A DNA stretch of 64,000 bases. Source: Rhizophlyctis rosea (lineage: Eukaryota > Chytridiomycota > Chytridiomycetes > Rhizophlyctidales > Rhizophlyctidaceae). The stretch spans positions 8,246-72,245 of the forward strand of contig JADGJC010000136.1 in NCBI GenBank assembly GCA_027596075.1, read 5' to 3'. The notes under the pieces are model-generated. The model was not told the origin of the DNA. It worked only from the letters and a program-made list of their open reading frames with translations, and made no database searches. Shown one piece after another: positions 58,184-64,000 of this stretch. The position numbers and the translations under genes were made by a program. Position 1 is the stretch's first letter; every line of letters starts with the position of its first letter.

Positions 58184-59004
58184 GAGGAGCACTTCCTTTC
58201 CTTTGATTCCATCCCTCACCTCACTCAGGTCGCCCCGTAACTTCAACGGTGACGACCCTTACACGACTATTCAGAGGGATGCTTTCCATCCTTTTGCCTG
58301 GTGAGCCGTCGCTAGCCTTCTCGAGCACAATTGCAACTTCTCCCGAAATTCTCACACAATTTTATTTTACAGGCTACCATGGTCGCCCTCTGCGGACGTT
58401 CTCGACGCTCTCTGGCTCGCACGAAGCACAGTCTAACAAGAGCTTGAGTTCCCAGGTGTGGTCCCCTTCGGGTGGTGGGCCCCCTGACTGACGATTGTCT
58501 TCGTCTTCGCACACACGTGGGACAATGGTGGCCATGATGGTTACGGACGGGACCACATTGCGTGGGTCAGCAACGTATATCGGTCAAGGCTTGCGTCCTT
58601 GCCAAAGAGGACCTCTCCATCCATACTTTTCTATTGTGAGATGGTGCCCCAACTTGCAGCGAGGGAGGTGGACGGCCCCCTTAGGACCTGCTTGTGACGG
58701 GAGTCGCTTCGCTCTCGAATGGGCGAGACTTGTATATCCGGAAGTAGCGTTGAAGTGGAGATCACCGCTGTGCTGTGGCGGGTTTTGTCCGCAGCGCCGA
58801 AAGGCGGCTGTGATTGTGAGTGAATTGTTTCCGTGATTACATGTATATTGTCGACAATCTTATGACCCCCCATCTCTTTTCCTTCGCAGTGCGAGGAGCC
58901 AGATCGTCCAAAGTGGCGAACCACTCCAGGCGCCACCATCCTTCGTGACCCTACCATCTCTTTTCACAACGAGTTCCCTCAAGTATTGCTTGCAATTTGA
59001 TTGA

Positions 59005-59440
59005 GATAGAGCACAAGCAAAGCAGTGTCAGCGTAACGGTCGGACCCACACTGAACAACCTTCCGGACGGGGGGCCTCGGGTGCTGCCGACCGCCCTACC
59101 TTTTTGGAGGGACATTGCGGCTGCCTGCAATCGGCATGGTCTTTGCCCAAGCATTCATTGACACCCTACTGACATATTGTTTCTCCCCGTTGCAGGTCCT
59201 CTCCCCGCGTTCCGAACACTCTTCCCGATAAGTATCAAGTCTTTCACTTTTGGGGGATGAGGGAACAATAGCAAATAGCATCAGTGTAACGTTCGGTTCC
59301 ACACTGAGCAACCTTCCGCAGGGGGCCCTCAGGTGCTGCTGGACGCGCCTCCTTTTTGGAGGGATATCACGGCTGCCTGCATGCGATTGGTTGGGTGTCA
59401 TTTGCACCTGAGAATCTTTACTGACACCTTCTTTTCGCCC
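59005..59440. repeat. Two-unit tandem repeat, period about 260 bp
   Basis: Units at about 59005-59190 and 59265-59440 share GTGTAACG/GCGTAACG, CACACTGA(A/G)CAACCTTCCG, TTTTTGGAGGGA and CGGCTGCCTGCA. On the minus strand both read GSR(D/N)(I/V)PPKR followed by a conserved GRL(L/F)SV-P-VTL stretch. Confidence 0.75.
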
Positions 59441-59452
59441 CTTTTTGTGAAA

Positions 59453-59490
59453 TTCAGGCCCAAACGACCGTTACAGCCGTTGGCTTCCTC
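59453..59490 (-). repeat. Dispersed repeat copy 2
   Basis: Plus strand TTCAGGCCCAAACGACCGTT, then ACAGCCGTTGGCTTCCTC. Minus-strand reading is EEANGCNGRFGLN. It directly follows the tandem repeat at 59005-59440. Confidence 0.7.
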
Positions 59491-60214
59491 CGTGAGGAGA
59501 GAGCAATTCTTCCAGACTTTTCTCGGTTGTGAAACTCACATCCACCCATGTGAAACATAGCCGGTGGTTTTCTCTTCTAAGAGGAGCAAGTATCAAAGTA
59601 GCGGAACCATTATGTTTGATTGGTGGAAATATTATGTTTGATGGGTATAAATGCAATTCGTGGTCATCATAAAAACGAACACTAAGACGTGGTTAATCTA
59701 TGACTAGCTCGACGAATAGTATATGATGGAAGGGAACGAATACCCTCTGCCACTAAGCACTGACACTCCATTACGAATCGGGAAACATCTATAGACATGG
59801 GAAACACGCAACATTGGACCACTCCTACCTTACATCCTCCCCAATTCCCAACGACAAACCCCGCAAATATGATTCCCACTGGTACTCCTACTCCTTAATA
59901 TGTCTCCTCCTCGTCTCCTTTCTCCTACTTCTACTTCTTTTACATCTCCTCTCCAGTTATCATCTCCTAAGAATGACGAGGACTCAGAAAGACCTCGACT
60001 TGGGAATTTCAATGGGGTTGGGTGGCACAGCCATTTGATTACGCAAGCGCATGCGCCAAACGGCGCCTCACACAAGCCCACCGGGAATCTTGCTGGGGCT
60101 GGCGAGCCGACAATCTCAGTCTCGCTTCTCTTTCCCCACTTTCCATCCTAATCTCAGGTTCAATTCACCACTACACACATAGCGACACGATGAACACATC
60201 AAGACCTTTCAAGA

Positions 60215-60266
60215 CCATCCATCATCCATCATCCATCCATCCATCCATCCATCCATCCATCCATCC
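60215..60266. repeat. CCAT microsatellite
   Basis: About a dozen ATCC/CCAT units, interrupted near the left end. Confidence 0.95.
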
Positions 60267-60390
60267 CTTTCACGCATCAGCACACATTCTGTGGGTACCC
60301 CGCATGCGTCCCACGTGCTCAATCTCTGAATGAGTCAACAACGCTGCAGCTTCCCCACCCCCCTGGGGCTTTCTCCTTCACGCAGCTTTT

Positions 60391-60980
60391 TCCTTTCTCC
60401 GTTCACCCACATCATGTCTTGAAGGGCGAGACGTTATCATCTTTGAACATTCCCGGGGGTGCGAGGATGTCACTTCGGTGACTAGTACAATCGGGTCTGC
60501 TCTGGGTGGGCCGTGCTATACGACTTCCAAGACATGATTTGTTCGCGTGGCTAGTTTCCATACTTTCGGCTTTCTTAGAATAGTTTTTTTTCCCTTCTCT
60601 CTGTTCACCCACATCATGTCTTGCGGAGGGCGAGGCGTTATCACTTTGTGAGCATTCCCTGGGGTGCGAGGACGTCACCGCAATGTGACTAGTACAATCG
60701 GGTCTCGTTCTGGGTGGGCCGTGCTCGAACTTTCCTCGAACTTTCAACACATGGATGTGTGCGCGGCTAGTTTTCATACCTTTATTCTTAGATAGTCTTC
60801 TCTGTCACTCCACATCCTGTCTTTCGATAAGGCGAGGCGTTATCACTTTTAACTATTCCTGGGCGATGATGTACTCCGTACTACCCAATCGGGTCTCGTA
60901 CTGGGTGGGCCATACTCGAACTTTCATGTGCGTGGCTAGTTTCATATATGTTCGGCGTTTAACTGTTTTTGTCATACTTT
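60391..60980. repeat. Three-unit tandem repeat, period about 200 bp
   Basis: Units begin at about 60391, 60591 and 60801. Each has CACATC(A/C)TGTCTT, a GGCGAG(A/G)CGTTATCA block, CAATCGGGTCT with CTGGGTGGGCC, and GGCTAGTTT(T/C)CATA. Units 1 and 2 are closest; unit 3 has diverged and is shorter. Unit 3 runs straight into dispersed repeat copy 3. Confidence 0.8.
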
Positions 60981-60988
60981 TTGTAAAA

Positions 60989-61027
60989 ATCAGGCCGAAA
61001 CGACCGTGAAAGCCGGTGGCTTCCTCT
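60989..61027 (-). repeat. Dispersed repeat copy 3
   Basis: Plus strand ATCAGGCCGAAACGACCGTG, then AAAGCCGGTGGCTTCCTC. Minus-strand reading is KEEATGFHGRFGLIFTK. Confidence 0.7.
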
Positions 61028-61378
61028 TTGTGGGAGGGAGCAAACTGATTGTACGTAATATAATAAGAATTTCCTTCTGAGGTCTGTAATACAATGGCGT
61101 GAGCAACTTTTGGATTCACACAAGATTGAGTTGTTATCAATGATGCACTGTTCGCTTGATTACAAGTCAAAAGCAAGTTCATAATATTAGGAAGCGGGCA
61201 AAAGAAAAGAAAAAACATTTACAATGGGAACAAACAACGATGTTGCAACCACTTCCCCCGCAACCCCTCCATCACCCTACGCCCAAACCAACCAACCCCC
61301 CACCAAAAAAACCCCAAAAATAAAAAAACAAAAACACAAAAACCCCCACACAAAAAAAAAAAAAAAACAAAAATAAAA

Positions 61379-61388
61379 NNNNNNNNNN
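61379..61388. other. Assembly gap (10 N)
   Basis: Ten N at the end of an A-rich run, one base before the last base of the U2AF1 stop codon. The coding sequence is not affected. Confidence 0.99.
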
Positions 61389-61389
61389 C

Positions 61390-62388
61390 CTAATACCTCC
61401 CCCCTTCATACTCCCCATCACGCCCCCTCCTCCTTCTCTCCTTACTCCTACTCCTACTTCTCCTCTCCTCCCTCTTCCCCCTCCTCTCCTCCCTCTCCTT
61501 CCTATCCTCCGCCTCCCTATCCTTGCTCGTCCTCTTCAGCAACTTCAGCGACCGCCGCTGGGACTCGAAGAGGTCTTTGCGCACGTTGCGGGTGACGAGT
61601 TTGAGGTGCATAAAGTTGCAGAAGCCTCCGCGGGTACATTCGGCGTTTTCGTATTGGCGGCAGCAGGCTGTGGGGACGGGTTAGTATGGTTAAGGGAAGG
61701 GGTGTGGGGGGGAGTGTGGGATTTTTTCTTACCTTCTCCGAAGTCTGTCACGGGCGAGAGTTCGGCGTATAGGGGACGACCGGCGTAGAATCGGTTGTTG
61801 AGGGCGTCGACGGCTTTTTGGGCGTCTTCTTCGTACTTGAAGCGGATGTAGACGTCTGATTTGGAAAGGAGAGATGTGGGTTAGTTATGATGATCTGCAG
61901 ATGTTCCTTTGCACCAAAGTCCTACACCCAACGAGCTCAACTGCTCATCAACTGCGAATTCCCACCCTCGCCTCTTCCACCACCCCAAAAACTCAATGAC
62001 AAAGGAAACACTTACTCCCAACCAAATGATCCCCAACATTATCACAAACATTCATCTCCTCAATCTCCCCATACTTTCCCAGCTCCACGAAAATATCCTC
62101 GTAGAAATGATCAAAATGCTCCTGCAGCTGGGGCTCAGTCAACCCGCAATTCGGGTCGTGGCCGGGGTTTTGGTAGACGTTGCTGAGAAGGACGGTTTGC
62201 GAGAAGACTGGTTTAACGTGTTTACGGGAACATCGATCCCCGTGGCGACAGGCCCCGATTTTGAAGTAGAAGGAGCAGTTGACTTTGTCTTTTTCGGTGC
62301 CGTAGATTGAGGCGAGGTGGTCTGTGGGGTGTGGAAAGTTAGTGGGTGGTAAACAGAGGGGCCGCGCAAGTCAAAACGTACCAGCCAT
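61390..62388 (-). CDS. U2AF1: U2AF small subunit (splicing factor)
   Basis: Four exons: 62388-62382 (7 coding bases, ATG GCT G), 62321-62016, 61855-61733 and 61667-61390, giving 237 residues, the usual size of U2AF35. It begins [20 protein letters not shown]. The first CCCH zinc finger is C-x8-C-x5-C-x3-H ([20 protein letters not shown]). The U2AF-homology RRM follows, with [20 protein letters not shown] and [18 protein letters not shown], then the second finger [20 protein letters not shown]. The tail is a short Arg/Ser/Glu-rich stretch ending in GGRY instead of a long RS domain. It recognises the AG at the 3' splice site together with U2AF65. The intron-rich neighbours show the pathway is in use. 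Confidence 0.95.
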
Positions 62389-62881
62389 TGTTTGTTGATC
62401 TGTCCGGTGTGGTGTGGTGTGTTGTGAGCTTTCTTCGGAAGGACAAAACAAATAGTTGCACTAGGTACGGTATTCACGTGAAGTGTATTCGACAAGTGTG
62501 GGAAAGAGTAGCGCAGCAATGGAAGATGAAGTATCCTCTCACTCAGCTTTATGTACAACCCTAATTTCCAATGCAGACCGTGTCACATGACGCTGTTTAC
62601 TAATAGCATTTGTTTAGCACACCGCAAAAGGCCCAGTGGCTTCGGCAACCTTCTGGCCGTGCTAATGTGGCTAACTTCCTTCCCAGCCTTTGGGGTCTCT
62701 TTCTTTCTTGCCTCTGCACAAACCACTATCGGAGAGACGTATGATATATGCGTATGCAATGTAAGAATTATAAACGTGCACATCTCACACTATCGTGAGA
62801 TTTGCCTTGGTATACAATAAGGGTAAAGAAACATATACAATAAATCGCGCGGCGGATACTCCTGTACATCACGCTTTCCCC
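62389..62881. other. Intergenic
   Basis: Upstream of U2AF1 and downstream of the partial gene. No supported gene. Confidence 0.5.
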
Positions 62882-64000
62882 TCAATTACTCAAATGTTCT
62901 TTACCAACACCTTCACCTTGCCGCATCGTCTTAGCTGCTTTCATTTCGCTCCGAAGAAACCTTGGCCATTCCTGTAATCGCCCAATGATTTGCGATGTGA
63001 ACATATGCATCCAGCAGGAGAGAAGATGAAAGATAGTAGCTCACCTCAATCGGCACCCGTCCCGCAATACACTTCTCATACGCATCCTGGACACAGAAGT
63101 CACTTCTGTTGTACTGGATCTTGAGAGTGGTTCCCAGATTGTAGAAGTACGTGATTTGGAGTTTGGTGATGTCGGCCATGCATTGGGACATCAGTTTCGC
63201 CTTGATGATGATTTTAGCTCAGGATTCGTCGACCGGCATATGTGAGTTCCCCATTAACATGATTTCTCAGCTCACCTCAGACTCCCGCACTTTTCCCAAC
63301 CTCGCCAGCACAGCTTCCGCATCATCCTCGGCATCCGCCGGCGACGGATGCACGTAGTCTTCCGCGGCCGCAGCGATGGAGGAAATGTGTTTTGATGGGA
63401 TACTGCCGGCGATGTTGAGGAGTAGGCTGCGGGTGTGGCGGCGTTCTTCGTCGAGCGCGCGTTGAAGATGGTGGACGTGTTCGGTGGCATCTCGGAGTTC
63501 CTGAATAAACAATTAAGACACCGACGAACGCAAGCTTCAAGACACAGAGACACCCACCTGCTGAAGCTGACTCATCCGTCCGTCCTCATCGAAGATATCT
63601 CCATGAGAGGGCCAAGTCTAGAACGGTCTTGAGTGAGAAATGGTCCAACCCGTTACAGAAATCATAGTAGTCTTACCTCGGCAGCCACATGGTCGTCGGG
63701 TATTTGGGACATCACAAACTTGCGATCCGCCGGCGTGAAGAAAAGCTCGCTTTCAGGGATATCTTGCTTTCCGACAAAATCGGACGCCTGGAGAACCCAG
63801 CCACTTCCTGCGCAGTAGTACTGTTTTTGATGCGTCAAACCACCATTGAATGACGTAGGAAGCCTTTCAGTGTTGTACCTTGAGAGACATGGAGACAGAT
63901 GTTCTCAAGCCTTCCAAAGCCTTGCCGTTTTTGTGGAAGAAGGTGACCGTGATTGGGTATAGTCCTGGCGCGGAGATTTTGATACGTCCTATGATGTCAT
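62882..64000 (-). CDS. 3' part of an unrecognised coiled-coil gene
   Basis: Six phase-0 exons join cleanly: beyond 64000 to 63879, 63820-63677, 63617-63558, 63500-63276, 63200-63045 and 62971-62882, with TGA at 62884-62882. The first visible part (APGLYPITVTFFHKNGKALE, TSVSMSLK) resembles the end of a PA14-like or other beta-sandwich domain. YYCAGSGWVLQASDFVGKQD follows, then a short coiled coil (ATEHVHHLQRALDEERRHT), an acidic linker, and a helical C-terminal region (MADITKLQITYFYNLGTTLK, EWPRFLRSEMKAAKTMRQ). The 5' end lies outside the window, so neither start nor function can be given. Confidence 0.6.

Larger units (their letters stand above)
58184..61378. other. Repeat-rich intergenic stretch
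   Basis: Holds two tandem repeat arrays, two copies of the dispersed element and a CCAT microsatellite, listed separately. The rest (58.2-59.0 and 59.6-60.2 kb) has short frames without domains. The right end (61260-61378) is an A/C-rich low-complexity run into the assembly gap. Confidence 0.6.

Noticed and set aside
60215..60266. CRISPR-like or regulatory array
   Set aside because: Simple CCAT microsatellite without spacers; no CRISPR array exists in the window.
58184..61378. Telomere or subtelomere
   Set aside because: No telomeric hexamer runs; the stretch is flanked by ordinary genes on both sides.
1..64000. Bacterial or viral origin of the window
   Set aside because: Widespread GT-AG introns with branch-like sites, U2AF, kinesin-2 and CBM1 show fungal nuclear DNA. 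Only the helicase-like gene leaves room for a viral ancestor.

Overview
The window is nuclear DNA from a fungus. Most genes carry several short GT-AG introns and encode clearly eukaryotic families: U2AF small subunit, kinesin, KIAA0930/DUF2045, SPO22/ZIP4, HUWE1/TOM1, TRF4, PPR and FN3 proteins, plus a fungal CBM1 cellulose-binding module. A kinesin-2-type motor of the class that drives flagellar transport, together with CBM1, fits a zoospore-forming early-diverging fungus, most likely a chytrid. No species is claimed. Two runs of 10 N mark assembly gaps (15463-15472, inside the kinesin gene, and 61379-61388).

Layout. 1-14 kb: a mitochondrial PPR protein (+), a damaged SANT/Myb-repeat gene (+) whose intact and probably mitochondrial paralogue lies inverted at 10.3-11.2 kb, a frameshifted two-span membrane protein (-), a duplicated kinesin 3' end, a tRNA-like Pol III relic and a broken cysteine-rich gene. 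14-19 kb: kinesin-2 (-) and a KIAA0930 homologue (+), divergently arranged. 19-31 kb: long gene-poor stretches holding a secreted CBM1 protein (+) and a multi-exon protein with a deaminase-like PCxxC centre (-). 31-42 kb: an intronless CTC1-like telomere protein (-), divergent from a tiny protein with SUMO-type motifs (+), then a large SF2-helicase-like gene (-). 42-58 kb: a small membrane protein with a candidate 28-nt intron (+), meiotic SPO22/ZIP4 (-), a gene joining the N-terminus of HUWE1/TOM1 to a TRF4-type poly(A) polymerase (-), and a coiled-coil plus four-FN3 protein (-). 58-64 kb: a field of tandem and dispersed repeats, U2AF1 (-), and the 3' part of an unrecognised coiled-coil gene (-) that runs off the window.

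The genes do not form one pathway. Several serve chromosome maintenance (CTC1, ZIP4, the helicase), RNA processing (U2AF1, TRF4-like) or mitochondria (PPR, SANT array). The strongest candidate for something undescribed is the HUWE1-N/TRF4 fusion at 48.2-51.7 kb, where the join lies inside one uninterrupted reading frame. Other notable items are the helicase-like gene, the deaminase-like gene, the SUMO-motif protein facing CTC1, and the repeat family that keeps a peptide-level signature.
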